Below, one piece after another: positions 42,227 to 50,976 of a stretch of DNA of 64,000 nt. Below the pieces are notes generated by a model. That model had not been told where the DNA came from, did no database searches, and saw only the letters and a program-made list of their open reading frames with translations. Origin of the DNA: Bog-473 sp963763575 (GTDB lineage: Bacteria; Actinomycetota; Acidimicrobiia; Acidimicrobiales; RAAP-2); the NCBI GenBank assembly GCA_963763575.1, contig CAVXPD010000025.1:10628-74627 (forward strand), given 5' to 3'. Each line of letters starts with the position of its first letter. Within the stretch, counting starts at the first letter, position 1. The position numbers and the translations under genes are program-made.

Positions 42227-42709
42227 TCAGGTCCGGTCGGAGGGTGTCGGAACGCCATCCTCCATGATCGACCACCCGAACGGAACCCGCCGCCCTCCGA
42301 CACATGCCACGATGGCCCACTCGGTTTCCGTCCAGCTGAAGACGGCGTCCTGGTCGTACCGCGCGCCGATCTGCAGGACCACAGGCTCAGCCAGGCCTTG
42401 CACGGCGACACCTTCTTCCCGGTGGCCCGACACCGGGTCTACCCCGACGGCGGGCCACCACGTCGCACCCAACCCATGGATGTCCGCCTCCAATGCGGCC
42501 TGGCGCTCGCGGTTGTCCTGCTCGGCGAGAAGCTGGTTGCCCGGGTCCCACGCAGTGAGGATGTGCACCGGGTCGGGTGAGGCCCAAGGCCACTCGCCCC
42601 GCGCGCCACTCGGCGCACTCCGCACGACGAGGTCGGCCCCACCCACACGGGTGATCTCGACCACGGTGCGGGCGTAGCTTCCCCACGGATCGTCGGGCGG
42701 CAGCCACAC
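42227..42709 (-). CDS. DUF3293 family protein
   Basis: A 160-aa protein. 'ILTAWDPGNQLLAEQDNRER' and 'ALEADIHGLGATWWPAVGVD' and the end 'YDQDAVFSWTETEWAIV' are typical of DUF3293. No membrane segment or known catalytic motif. Its start is 46 bp from the divergent regulator gene. Function unknown. Confidence 0.8.
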   Translation of the reverse strand: MWLPPDDPWGSYARTVVEITRVGGADLVVRSAPSGARGEWPWASPDPVHILTAWDPGNQLLAEQDNRERQAALEADIHGLGATWWPAVGVDPVSGHREEGVAVQGLAEPVVLQIGARYDQDAVFSWTETEWAIVACVGGRRVPFGWSIMEDGVPTPSDRT

Positions 42710-42755
42710 CCACGCACGCTAGGCACGCGTTCGTTGCCGACGCGAGCATGGAGCG

Positions 42756-43875
42756 ATGCCCGCGGCGCTCCCCCTCCCGACGTTGCTCTCGCAGGTCCTC
42801 GTCGCCTACACCATCGAGCTCGACAACGAGGCCGAGCATCGTCTCCCGCACCGGACCACCCGGGAGGACGATCCCGAGGCGCGAGACGAGACCCCCTGGC
42901 TTGTCTCCTATCCCGTCTGGGCCAACGTGCTCCGATATATCGGATCTGACGTCATCAGTGTCGCTGACCTCGAGGCCCGTGCCCGGACGTCCCGGCTGCT
43001 GCTCGGTGGCCTGCGCCGCTGGGGCTACGTCGGCCTCCGCTCACCTCACGGGGAGTCGCTGAAGAGTCCCCGAGACGACACCCTCGTGCGCGCCACGCGC
43101 CACGCTCACCGTGCCGGAGAGGTCTGGCGATCCCTGCCTGCCGTGATGGACGAGCGTTGGCGGTCTCGCTTCGGTGACGAGGCGATGGAGCGTCTTACCT
43201 CCTCGCTCCGGACGTTCTTTCGCGCCCTGACCATCGATCCTCCCTCCTATCTCCCTCCGGTGTACCCGACCCAGAACGGGAAGGCGGAAGCCCCCGTCGA
43301 CCACTGCTCCTCAGAGCGCCGGGGCACAGGCAAGGGCGGAGACGATCCCGGCCTGTCCGAACTTCTCTCAGGGCTGCTCCTCACCTTCACGCTCGACTTC
43401 GAAAGCGTCTCCCGGATCTCGCTTCCCATCTCGGCCAACACCCTGCGGGTGCTCGACGGCGAAGGGATCCGCATTCGAGACCTGCCGCGATTGACCCGGG
43501 TGTCCAAGGAGGCCAATGCGATGTGCATGGGTTGGCTGCGGCGCCGCGAGTGCGTCGTAGCCGTGCCGGACATCGCGGCCGGCCGCGGAAAGGTGCTCCG
43601 ATTGACGCCGAAGAGGGCGGGGCGCGCAGGACAAGTACCGGCGCCTCCTCGGCGAGACGGAGACGGCGTGGGGTACTACGTACGGCGCGTCCGCGGTCGA
43701 CGCGCTCCGCGTCGCGCTTGAGGCTCTCCTCAGCGACGGCACCATCGCGTCGTCTCCCCTCGCCGCCGGCCTCGAGCCCTATCCCGACAACTGGCGCGCC
43801 AAGGTGAGGCGACCCGAGACGCTGCCGCATTACCCCATGGTCTTGCACCGCGGCGCGTATCCCGACGGCAGCTAG
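42756..43875 (+). CDS. Winged-helix-type regulator, frameshifted
   Basis: The first frame codes for a two-part protein with wHTH-like segments: 'YIGSDVISVADLEARARTSR' and, about 180 residues later, 'DLPRLTRVSKEANAMCMGWL', looking like tandem MarR-like domains. The frame then turns to random Arg-rich sequence, but the next frame continues with 'QDKYRRLLGETETAWGTTYG' and ends properly at 43875 with 'HYPMVLHRGAYPDGS'. One surplus G in GGGG at 43619-43622 accounts for this. Corrected length is about 372 aa. No exact family is recognised. Confidence 0.65.
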
Positions 43876-43909
43876 CCGCCGGGGAGCACCCGGATCCGCC
43901 CTGCGAGCG

Positions 43910-45586
43910 ATGTGGCAGGCTGGTCCAGTGCACCCCTTTCGCCGCGACGACGCGCTGCGCCGCCTCACCGACGAGGAGTTCGACGTACTCGTCATCGGCG
44001 GCGGAGTGACCGGGGCCGGGGTCGCGCTCGATGCGGCCAGCCGAGGCTTGAAGACCGCCCTGGTCGAGAAGGGCGACTTCGCATCCGGCACCTCATCCAA
44101 GTCCTCCAAGTTGGTGCACGGCGGCCTCCGTTACCTGCAGCAGCGGGAGTTCCGCCTGGTGTACGAGAACCTCGCGGAGCGCCAACGGCTGCTCGACAAC
44201 GCGCCGCACCTGGTGTCGCCCCTGCCATTCCTCATTCCCCTGTTCGGGCGCGACGGTGCGGTCTCCAAAGCGGTGGCCCGCTCCTACGCCACCGCCCTCT
44301 GGATGTACGACCTCACAGGGGGCTGGCGCATCGGAGCGCGCCACGAAGAGGTCTCCAAGGATGACGCCTTGGCCCATTTGCCGACCTTGAACACCAAGAA
44401 CCTGGTGGCCGGGTTCGTCTATTTCGACGCGCGCGCCGACGACGCGCGTCTCACCCTCACGCTCGCCCGCACGGCGGCGATCGAGTACGGCGCGGTGTTG
44501 GCCAACTATGCGGCCGTCGTCGGAATCCAGAGCGGGCCGGACGGTTCTGCCCGCGGGGCCATCGTGAAGCCCGACCCGAGGGACGACAAGAGTGGGTTCG
44601 AGGTCCGGGCCAAGGTCGTCGTGAACGCGACCGGCGTGTGGGCCGATGCCGTGCGCGCTCTCGACGAGGCCACCCCTCCCCACTCGATCCGTCCAGCGAA
44701 GGGCGTGCACGTCACCGTGCCGGCCGAGCGCCTTCCGTGCGACATCGCCGCTGTCATCCCGGTCCCCGAGGACCGGCGGTCCATCTTCGTGGTCTCGTGG
44801 CCTGGTACCGATCTCGTCTATCTCGGGACGACCGACACCGACTACACCGGACCGCTCGACGACCCCCCGTGTACCCCCGACGATGTCGACTACCTGCTCG
44901 CGGCGGCGAACAACGTGACAACCTCTCACCTGACCAGGGCGGACGTGACCGGTGTCTGGGCCGGGCTGCGGCCGCTCCTCGCACCGACGGGAGGCCGACA
45001 CGTGTCCGAGCGGACCGCCGACCTTTCGCGCCGCCACACCGTGATGACCTCTCCCGAGGGCGTCGTGACGGTGACGGGCGGCAAACTCACGACCTATCGC
45101 AAGATGGCGCAGGACACCGTCGACGTGGTGGTCGAGCGGCTGGGCGAATCGCCACGACGCCGGCGCTGCGTGACCAAGTCGCTCAGCCTGATCGGCGCCA
45201 CCACCAAGACGCGCGACCCGGTGACGATGGCGCAACCCCACAGCCGGCTGCTGGCCCGCTACGGCACGGAATCAGAGGCCGTGCTCGCCCTCGCCGCGGG
45301 CCGCCCCGGGTTACTCGATCCGGTCGTCGTCGGGCTTCCCTACACCGGTGCCGAGCTCGTCTACGCCGCTCGTGAGGAGATGGCGCAGACGCTTGACGAC
45401 GTCCTGGCGCGCCGGACGCGCGCCGTGATCCAACGCGCGCAGGCGGCGATGGACGCGGCGCCCGCCGTCGCCACGCTCCTCGCTCCTGAGATGAGGTGGA
45501 CCGAGAAGGAAGCGAACGAGCAGGCGGCCCGGTTCATCGAGTCGTACCAAAAGGAGCTCTTGACCGCCGGGCTCGAGGCTTCGTGA
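43910..45586 (+). CDS. glpD: Glycerol-3-phosphate dehydrogenase (FAD)
   Basis: Oxidises glycerol-3-phosphate to DHAP, passing electrons to quinones. 558 aa. The dinucleotide fold 'FDVLVIGGGVTGAGVALDAA' is at about 24-43; 'SSKLVHGGLRYLQQREFRLV' and 'GPLDDPPCTPDDVDYLLAAA' and the C-terminal 'GKLTTYRKMAQDTVD' are typical. Either ATG 43910 or GTG 43928 is the start. It is the first gene of a coupled operon with an alkyl-DHAP-synthase-like gene and a glycerol-kinase-like gene. Confidence 0.94.
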   Translation: MWQAGPVHPFRRDDALRRLTDEEFDVLVIGGGVTGAGVALDAASRGLKTALVEKGDFASGTSSKSSKLVHGGLRYLQQREFRLVYENLAERQRLLDNAPHLVSPLPFLIPLFGRDGAVSKAVARSYATALWMYDLTGGWRIGARHEEVSKDDALAHLPTLNTKNLVAGFVYFDARADDARLTLTLARTAAIEYGAVLANYAAVVGIQSGPDGSARGAIVKPDPRDDKSGFEVRAKVVVNATGVWADAVRALDEATPPHSIRPAKGVHVTVPAERLPCDIAAVIPVPEDRRSIFVVSWPGTDLVYLGTTDTDYTGPLDDPPCTPDDVDYLLAAANNVTTSHLTRADVTGVWAGLRPLLAPTGGRHVSERTADLSRRHTVMTSPEGVVTVTGGKLTTYRKMAQDTVDVVVERLGESPRRRRCVTKSLSLIGATTKTRDPVTMAQPHSRLLARYGTESEAVLALAAGRPGLLDPVVVGLPYTGAELVYAAREEMAQTLDDVLARRTRAVIQRAQAAMDAAPAVATLLAPEMRWTEKEANEQAARFIESYQKELLTAGLEAS

Positions 45587-47094
45587 CCACACCGACGCCG
45601 GTCACTCCGATCGACGCCGACGACGGCAAGGTCGCCGACCGCCTCGGCGCGGCCGTGATCGACGCACCGCCCGCTCTCCTCGAACGCCTCTCGGCCAGCG
45701 GCGCGGCGGTGCTCATCGACGACGCCACACGCGCCGAGGCGGGGCGAGACTGGTGGCCCCTCGCCATCGGATGGGCGGCCGATGGGGGCGTACCCCAGCG
45801 GCCATCCGCCGTGGTCCGTCCGAGCTCGACCGAGCAGGTGGCGGCCGTGCTCGCGGCGTGCAACGACTCGTTGGTCCCGGTGACGGCGGCCGCCGGCCGC
45901 AGCGGCGTGTGTGGCGGGTCCATCCCGGTGCACGGCGGCGTTGCGCTCGACCTCACGGCGCTCGAAGGGATTGCGAGCGTCGACGAGACGTCGCTCACGG
46001 CCGACGTACGGGCGGGGACGTTCGGACCCGATCTCGAGGCCGGCTTGGGTCTGGTGGGCGAGGGATACACCCTCGGTCATTGGCCCCAGTCGATGGACCT
46101 GTCGACCGTCGGCGGCTGGCTCGCCTGCCGTGGGGCAGGCCAGTACTCGACGCGCTACGGGAAGATCGAGGACATGGTGATCGGGCTGGAGGTCGTGCTC
46201 GCCGACGGCCGCATCGTGCGCACCGAGGGCAGGGGGCCGCGGGCGGCCACAGGGCCGAACCTCACGCAGTTGTTCGTGGGGAGTGAGGGCACGCTCGGTG
46301 TGATCACCGAGGCCCGCCTGTGCATCCACCCGCGTCCGCCCGCGGAGCAGCGACGCGCCTTCGGCTTCGAGACCTTCCAGGCCGGACTGGAGGCGTGCCG
46401 GCACATCCTGCGCCGGGGGGCGACCCCGGCGGTACTCCGCCTCTACGACCGGACCGAGTCCGGCCGCAACTTCGAACAGCCTGCCACCAACGTGCTGATC
46501 GTCCTCGACGAAGCCGACCCTGCCATCCTGACGGCGACGATGGCAGTGATCGACGCCGAATGTGGTCTCGAGGCCGACGCGCGGGAGCTCGACGTGGGCT
46601 TGGTCGAACAGTGGCTGGGACACCGTAACGACGTCTCTGCGCTGGCACCTCTCTGGCGCGCCGGTGTCGTGGTCGACACGGCCGAAGTGTCGGGCCGGTG
46701 GGCCGCGCTGCCCTCGCTGTTCGAGGACGTCGTGGGCGCACTCGGAGCGCTCGAAGGCACGCTGGCCGCCTCGTGCCACCAGTCCCACGCCTACGTCGAC
46801 GGCGCGTGCCTGTACTTCACCTTCGGCGGGCGCGGCCCCGAGGGTGACGACGAGTGGCGCGAGCGCTACTACCGCCGGGCCTGGGACGTCGTGACCGACG
46901 CCACCTTGGCCCACGGTGCCGCCATCAGCCACCACCACGGCATCGGGCTGAACCGCAGCCGCTTCCTGCCTCGCGCCCTGGGTTCGGGCTTCGAGGTGCT
47001 GCGCGGGCTCAAGGCGTCCTTCGACCCCAAAGGCGTCTTGAATCCGGGCAAGTTCGGGCTGTCCTCCCCCTTCGGGCAAGCGCCCTGGACGTGA
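45583..47094 (+). CDS. FAD-linked oxidase, alkyl-DHAP synthase-like
   Basis: A 503-aa VAO-family flavoprotein. The PCMH FAD domain shows 'AAGRSGVCGGSIPVHGGVAL', 'GHWPQSMDLSTVGGWLACRG' and 'LFVGSEGTLGVITEARLCIH'; the C-terminal 'HHHGIGLNRSRFLPRALG' has the His pair of alkyl-glycerone-phosphate synthase, and the end 'FDPKGVLNPGKFGL' is common to the family. The GTG start overlaps the glpD stop by 4 bp. DHAP made by GlpD would be its parent compound, so ether-lipid synthesis is a reasonable inference; glycolate-oxidase-type activity is the alternative. Confidence 0.82.
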   Translation: MTTPTPVTPIDADDGKVADRLGAAVIDAPPALLERLSASGAAVLIDDATRAEAGRDWWPLAIGWAADGGVPQRPSAVVRPSSTEQVAAVLAACNDSLVPVTAAAGRSGVCGGSIPVHGGVALDLTALEGIASVDETSLTADVRAGTFGPDLEAGLGLVGEGYTLGHWPQSMDLSTVGGWLACRGAGQYSTRYGKIEDMVIGLEVVLADGRIVRTEGRGPRAATGPNLTQLFVGSEGTLGVITEARLCIHPRPPAEQRRAFGFETFQAGLEACRHILRRGATPAVLRLYDRTESGRNFEQPATNVLIVLDEADPAILTATMAVIDAECGLEADARELDVGLVEQWLGHRNDVSALAPLWRAGVVVDTAEVSGRWAALPSLFEDVVGALGALEGTLAASCHQSHAYVDGACLYFTFGGRGPEGDDEWRERYYRRAWDVVTDATLAHGAAISHHHGIGLNRSRFLPRALGSGFEVLRGLKASFDPKGVLNPGKFGLSSPFGQAPWT

Positions 47095-48596
47095 GCACGA
47101 CCGGGGGCAGCGTGCTCGTCGTCGACGTCGGAACCTCCGGCGTGCGCGCGGCGATCGTTCGTCCCGACGTCACGGTCGAGCACGAGCATCATGTCCAGAT
47201 CCTCCCCCGCACCCCGGCCCCCGGACTGGTCGAATTCGACGCCGCCCAAATGGCGGACGCCGTGCTGGAGGTTGCGCGGGCGGCGCTGGCCGACGCCCAG
47301 ACAGTGGGGGCGGTGGGGATCGCCAACCAGCGGGCGTCCACGATCGTGTGGGAACGCGCCACCGGCCAGCCCGTGGCCCCGGCCATCGGGTGGCAGGACC
47401 TGCGCACAGTGGGGACGTGCCTCGTCCTACAGGGAGAGGGGATCAGGCTGGCCCCCAATGCGTCGGCCACGAAGCTGATGGCGATCCTCGACGAGGTGGA
47501 CCCGGATCGATCCCGGGCCGTGGCGGGCGAACTCTGCTTCGGCACGGTCGACAGCTGGGTGGCGTGGACGCTCTCGGGCGGAGCCGCGGCCGCGACGGAC
47601 GCGCTCCACGTCACCGATGCCACCAACGCGGCGGTCACGGCGCTCATCGACTCCGCCACCCTCGATTGGGACCCGTCGCTCCTCGAGCAGCTCAAGATCC
47701 CGGCCGCACTCATGCCGGACGTCGTCGACTCCTCGGGCACGGTGGGTCTGGCGAGCGCGCTCCCCGGCGCACCCCCGATCTGCGGCATCGCCGGCGACCA
47801 ACAGGCCTCGCTCGTAGGCCAGGGCTGCACACTCCCCGGGCTCGCGAAGGCCACATTCGGCACCGGGGGCATGCTCGACCAGTGCACCGGCACGGCGCGA
47901 CCCGCTCCTGGTGTGACGCGCAGCGAAGCCGGCACCTTTCCGATCGTGGCCTTCCGGGCGGGGGGCAGGACGACCTGGGGCACCGAAGCCGTCATGCTCT
48001 CAGCGGGGACGTGCGTCGAGTGGCTCCGCGACGATCTCGGCATCATCTCGAGCGCCGAGGAATCCGCGGCCGTCGCTGCTGAGTGCGAGGACTCGGGAGA
48101 CGTCTGGTTCGTGCCAGCCCTCTTGGGGCTGGGGACTCCGGTGTGGGACTTCGGCGCCCGGGGCACGCTGGTCGGGCTGACGAGGGGCTCGGGGAGAGCC
48201 GAGGTCGTACGGGCCGTGCTCGAGGGTGTGGCCCACCGCGGCGCAGACTTGCTCGAGGCGTCGGAGCACGACAGCGGCTACCCCGTCGACGCGCTCCGCG
48301 TCGACGGGGGTATGTCGCAGAACGAGGTCTTCGTGGCAGCCCTGGCCGACGCCATCGGCCGCCCGGTCGAGGTCTCCCCCATCGTCGAGGCGACGACGCT
48401 CGGCGCCGGGCTCCTGGCCGGTTTGGCCATCGGGAACTACGGGTCGACCGAAGACCTGGCCGCGACGTTCACTCCGTGGCGGACCGTCGAGCCCGTCGCC
48501 GACGACGCGGTCAGGGCGGCCCGACACGAACGCTGGCTTTTGGCGAGGGCCAAAGCCGAGGCGACGATCCCGGAGCTCTCCGGCATCTCCTTCTGA
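47091..48596 (+). CDS. Glycerol kinase-like FGGY kinase
   Basis: A 501-aa sugar/polyol kinase. 'SVLVVDVGTSGVRAAIVRPD' is the phosphate-1 motif; 'GIANQRASTIVWERATGQPV' and 'PAIGWQDLRTV' match the glycerol-kinase pattern (NQR, W-D), and 'PICGIAGDQQASLVGQGCTL' and 'LRVDGGMSQNEVFVAALADA' complete the FGGY core. The GTG start overlaps the upstream stop by 4 bp (GTGA). Substrate glycerol is the best guess from the operon; classical GlpK residues differ in places. Confidence 0.85.
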   Translation: MSTTGGSVLVVDVGTSGVRAAIVRPDVTVEHEHHVQILPRTPAPGLVEFDAAQMADAVLEVARAALADAQTVGAVGIANQRASTIVWERATGQPVAPAIGWQDLRTVGTCLVLQGEGIRLAPNASATKLMAILDEVDPDRSRAVAGELCFGTVDSWVAWTLSGGAAAATDALHVTDATNAAVTALIDSATLDWDPSLLEQLKIPAALMPDVVDSSGTVGLASALPGAPPICGIAGDQQASLVGQGCTLPGLAKATFGTGGMLDQCTGTARPAPGVTRSEAGTFPIVAFRAGGRTTWGTEAVMLSAGTCVEWLRDDLGIISSAEESAAVAAECEDSGDVWFVPALLGLGTPVWDFGARGTLVGLTRGSGRAEVVRAVLEGVAHRGADLLEASEHDSGYPVDALRVDGGMSQNEVFVAALADAIGRPVEVSPIVEATTLGAGLLAGLAIGNYGSTEDLAATFTPWRTVEPVADDAVRAARHERWLLARAKAEATIPELSGISF

Positions 48597-48684
48597 GCGG
48601 TGTCGCCGCCGCAGAAGGAGACCAAGCCGGAATACGGGCGGAGGATGGTGCGCCTGCCAGCGCGTGACAGCTGCCGCCGGCCAC

Positions 48685-49926
48685 CTATGACGCTGCTGCG
48701 TGGGCGAGCGCCTCGGACCAACTGGATCCCGCCTGCAACAGCGGACGGTACCCCATGAGGTGGCGCGGCTTGCCGATGGCGAACGCAGCGCGCAGGCGTC
48801 CAGCGCGACCGTAGAGCGCGACGAACTTGCCCTCTCCGGGGGACCCCTCGACGATCTCGACGTCGTCGGTACCGTCCGGATTCCCGAGCACCTGGAAGCG
48901 GATGCCGTATTGGTCCGACCAGAAGTAGGGCACCGGGTCGAAGGGCGGCGCGTCGTTGCGACCGGCGAGCAGGCTGCGTGCCGCGGCCAGCCCGGCGTTC
49001 GCCGCAACCTCCCAGTGCTCGATGCGGATCAGCTCTTCGAACACATCGTGGCGCCACAGCCAACGCGCGATATCGCCGGCAGCGACGATCCCGTCGGCCG
49101 CATAGAGCCGGTCGTCGCACACGACGCCGTTGTCCACGGCGAGTCCCGAGTCGTCGAGCCATTGCGTCGAGGGGGCGACACCGATGCCGACGACGACGAC
49201 GTCGGCGTCCAACAGCTCGTCATCACCGAGCCGCACCACCAACCGGGGGCGAGGCGCCGAGCCGTTCGGATCCACCTTGTCGATGTGCTCCACGCCGACG
49301 CCCGTCCGCAACTCCACGCCATTGGCCCCGTGCAACGACGCGCAGTGCGCGCCCACCAGAGGACCGAGCACGTTGGCCAGCGGGATGTCCACGGCCTCGA
49401 GCACGGTGACCCGGCATCCGAGGGTGGCGCAGGTCGACGCAACCTCCGAACCGATGAACCCCGCTCCGATGATGACAACCCGGGCCGCGTCCACCGCGGT
49501 GACCGCGGCACGGAGCGCCAGTGAGTCGTCGAGCGTGCGTAGCGTGAAGAGCCCGTCGCGCGGCCCGAGCAGCTCCGTGCCGGGCAGCCGTCGGGGTGCG
49601 GCGCCGGTCGCCAGCACAATGCCGTCAGCCGCGAGCACCATGCCGTCGTCGGTCTCGACGGCGCGGTCGTGCACGTCGAGGCGGATGGCCCGGCGGCCGA
49701 GCACCTCGTGCACCTGCAGCTCGCTCGAGCGCTTCTTGTCGGCGAGCACCGCTTTCTCTGCGGGCCAGGTGCCCGCCAGCACCTGCTTGGAGAGCGGCGG
49801 CCGATCGTACGGCAGGTGCCGCTCCTCGCCCAGCAGCGTGATCTTCCCGTCGAACCCCTCGGCGCGCAGCCCCTCGGTCGCTCGCCAGCCGGCCAGTGAC
49901 GCGCCGACGACAATGACTGACTCCAC
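48685..49926 (-). CDS. FAD-dependent pyridine nucleotide-disulfide oxidoreductase (ferredoxin reductase type)
   Basis: A 413-aa flavoprotein. GTG 49926 gives 'VESVIVVGASLAGWRATEGL' with the FAD fold directly at the start; 'ARVVIIGAGFIGSEVASTCA' is the NAD(P)H fold, and 'DRLYAADGIVAAGDIARW' the second FAD contact. The C-terminal 'FEELIRIEHWEVAANAGLAA' and 'FWSDQYGIRFQVLG' match ferredoxin/rubredoxin reductases of oxygenase systems. The frame reaching 50208 is overlap with the upstream gene. No oxygenase partner is adjacent. Confidence 0.9.
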   Translation of the reverse strand: MESVIVVGASLAGWRATEGLRAEGFDGKITLLGEERHLPYDRPPLSKQVLAGTWPAEKAVLADKKRSSELQVHEVLGRRAIRLDVHDRAVETDDGMVLAADGIVLATGAAPRRLPGTELLGPRDGLFTLRTLDDSLALRAAVTAVDAARVVIIGAGFIGSEVASTCATLGCRVTVLEAVDIPLANVLGPLVGAHCASLHGANGVELRTGVGVEHIDKVDPNGSAPRPRLVVRLGDDELLDADVVVVGIGVAPSTQWLDDSGLAVDNGVVCDDRLYAADGIVAAGDIARWLWRHDVFEELIRIEHWEVAANAGLAAARSLLAGRNDAPPFDPVPYFWSDQYGIRFQVLGNPDGTDDVEIVEGSPGEGKFVALYGRAGRLRAAFAIGKPRHLMGYRPLLQAGSSWSEALAHAAAS

Positions 49927-49943
49927 TCGTCGCTCGAAGTCCG

Positions 49944-50693
49944 TCAGCCGCCGAACATGGCCATCCACTCCTGAGGAGTGCGAGGCCGAAAGACGTAGTT
50001 CCAACGGCGGGTCTCGCCCAGGCTCTGCGATGCCTCCGCGGAGTAGAGATGCCCTGGAAAGAGGATGGCGTCGTCGGGGACACGGGCGAGCCGCGTGTGC
50101 AGGGACTCGTACATGGCGAGGGGATCCGACCCCGGGAAGTCGGTGCGTCCACAACCCTCGAGGAAGAGGGTGTCGCCCGCCACGAGTCGTCCGTCGACGA
50201 GGAAGCACTGGCTTCCAGGCGTGTGACCCGGCGTATGGATGAGCTCCACCTCGAGCCCGCCGACGCGGACGATGTCCCCGCTGCGGTGGCCGATCAGGTC
50301 GTCCCGGCCGACGCCGGTGGTCCGCTCAACCCAGGGGAGCTCGTCCGTCTGGACATGGATCGGCACCTGGACCCGGTTGAGGAGCGTGCTGATGCCCTCG
50401 AGCGACCACCCGGCCATGGTCCCGCCGAGGTGGTCGGGGTGGAAGTGGGTCCCGAGCACCCCGACCAGCTGCATGCCGTCGGCCTCCACGATGTCGACGA
50501 GGTCGTTCACGGCGTAAGCCGGGTCGACCACCACCGCCTCGCCAGTCTCCCGGTCGCCGATCAGATAGGCGAAGTTGACCATCTGGCGAGCCATCATGTC
50601 GCCGCGGGCGAAGTCGCGGCCCGAGAGCAACTGCTTGAAGTACATCCGGTCGCCGGGGGTCGGAACCGCCTGGTCCATCGTCGCCTCACTCAT
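49944..50693 (-). CDS. MBL-fold metallo-hydrolase (glyoxalase II-like)
   Basis: A 249-aa metallo-beta-lactamase-fold hydrolase. The metal motif 'GTHFHPDHLGGTMAGW' (H-x-H-x-D-H), 'LIHTPGHTPGSQCFLVDGRL' and 'VAGDTLFLEGCGRTDFPGSD' give the ligands; His in 'ILFPGHLYS' is the last one. It resembles glyoxalase II/persulfide dioxygenase-like enzymes. The start ATG 50693 overlaps the xseB stop by 8 bp, and the reductase gene follows by 17 bp, so it may share that operon. Confidence 0.88.
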   Translation of the reverse strand: MSEATMDQAVPTPGDRMYFKQLLSGRDFARGDMMARQMVNFAYLIGDRETGEAVVVDPAYAVNDLVDIVEADGMQLVGVLGTHFHPDHLGGTMAGWSLEGISTLLNRVQVPIHVQTDELPWVERTTGVGRDDLIGHRSGDIVRVGGLEVELIHTPGHTPGSQCFLVDGRLVAGDTLFLEGCGRTDFPGSDPLAMYESLHTRLARVPDDAILFPGHLYSAEASQSLGETRRWNYVFRPRTPQEWMAMFGG

Positions 50694-50976
50694 CTCTGGG
50701 ACCACCGGAGCCGGCCTCGCCGGATCCGCCCGTTCCGCCCGCATCGGCCGCCAGCGTCTCGAGCCGCGGCACCAGCTCCTCGACCTGGGCCCGAGTCTGG
50801 CGCAGGCGGCGGTCGAGCTCGTCGATCAGCGCGGTGGCGCGCTCGAGCCGGGCCACCAGCACGTCGACGTCGACCTCGCGCTGCTCGAAGAAGTCGACGA
50901 TCGCATCGAGCTCACGGCTGGCCTCGGTGTAGCTGAGCTGCTCTACGGGCTTGAGGTCTTCGTCCGCGGGGCTCAC
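50686..50976 (-). CDS. xseB: Exodeoxyribonuclease VII small subunit
   Basis: A 96-aa protein from GTG 50976: 'LSYTEASRELDAIVDFFEQR', 'VDVLVARLERATALIDELDR' and RLRQTRAQVEEL are the helical XseB pattern. The tail is Gly/Ser-rich. The GTG overlaps the xseA stop by 4 bp (GTGA), as expected for the two-subunit nuclease. The upstream frame is antiphase to the xseA tail repeat. Confidence 0.92.
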   Translation of the reverse strand: MSPADEDLKPVEQLSYTEASRELDAIVDFFEQREVDVDVLVARLERATALIDELDRRLRQTRAQVEELVPRLETLAADAGGTGGSGEAGSGGPRDE

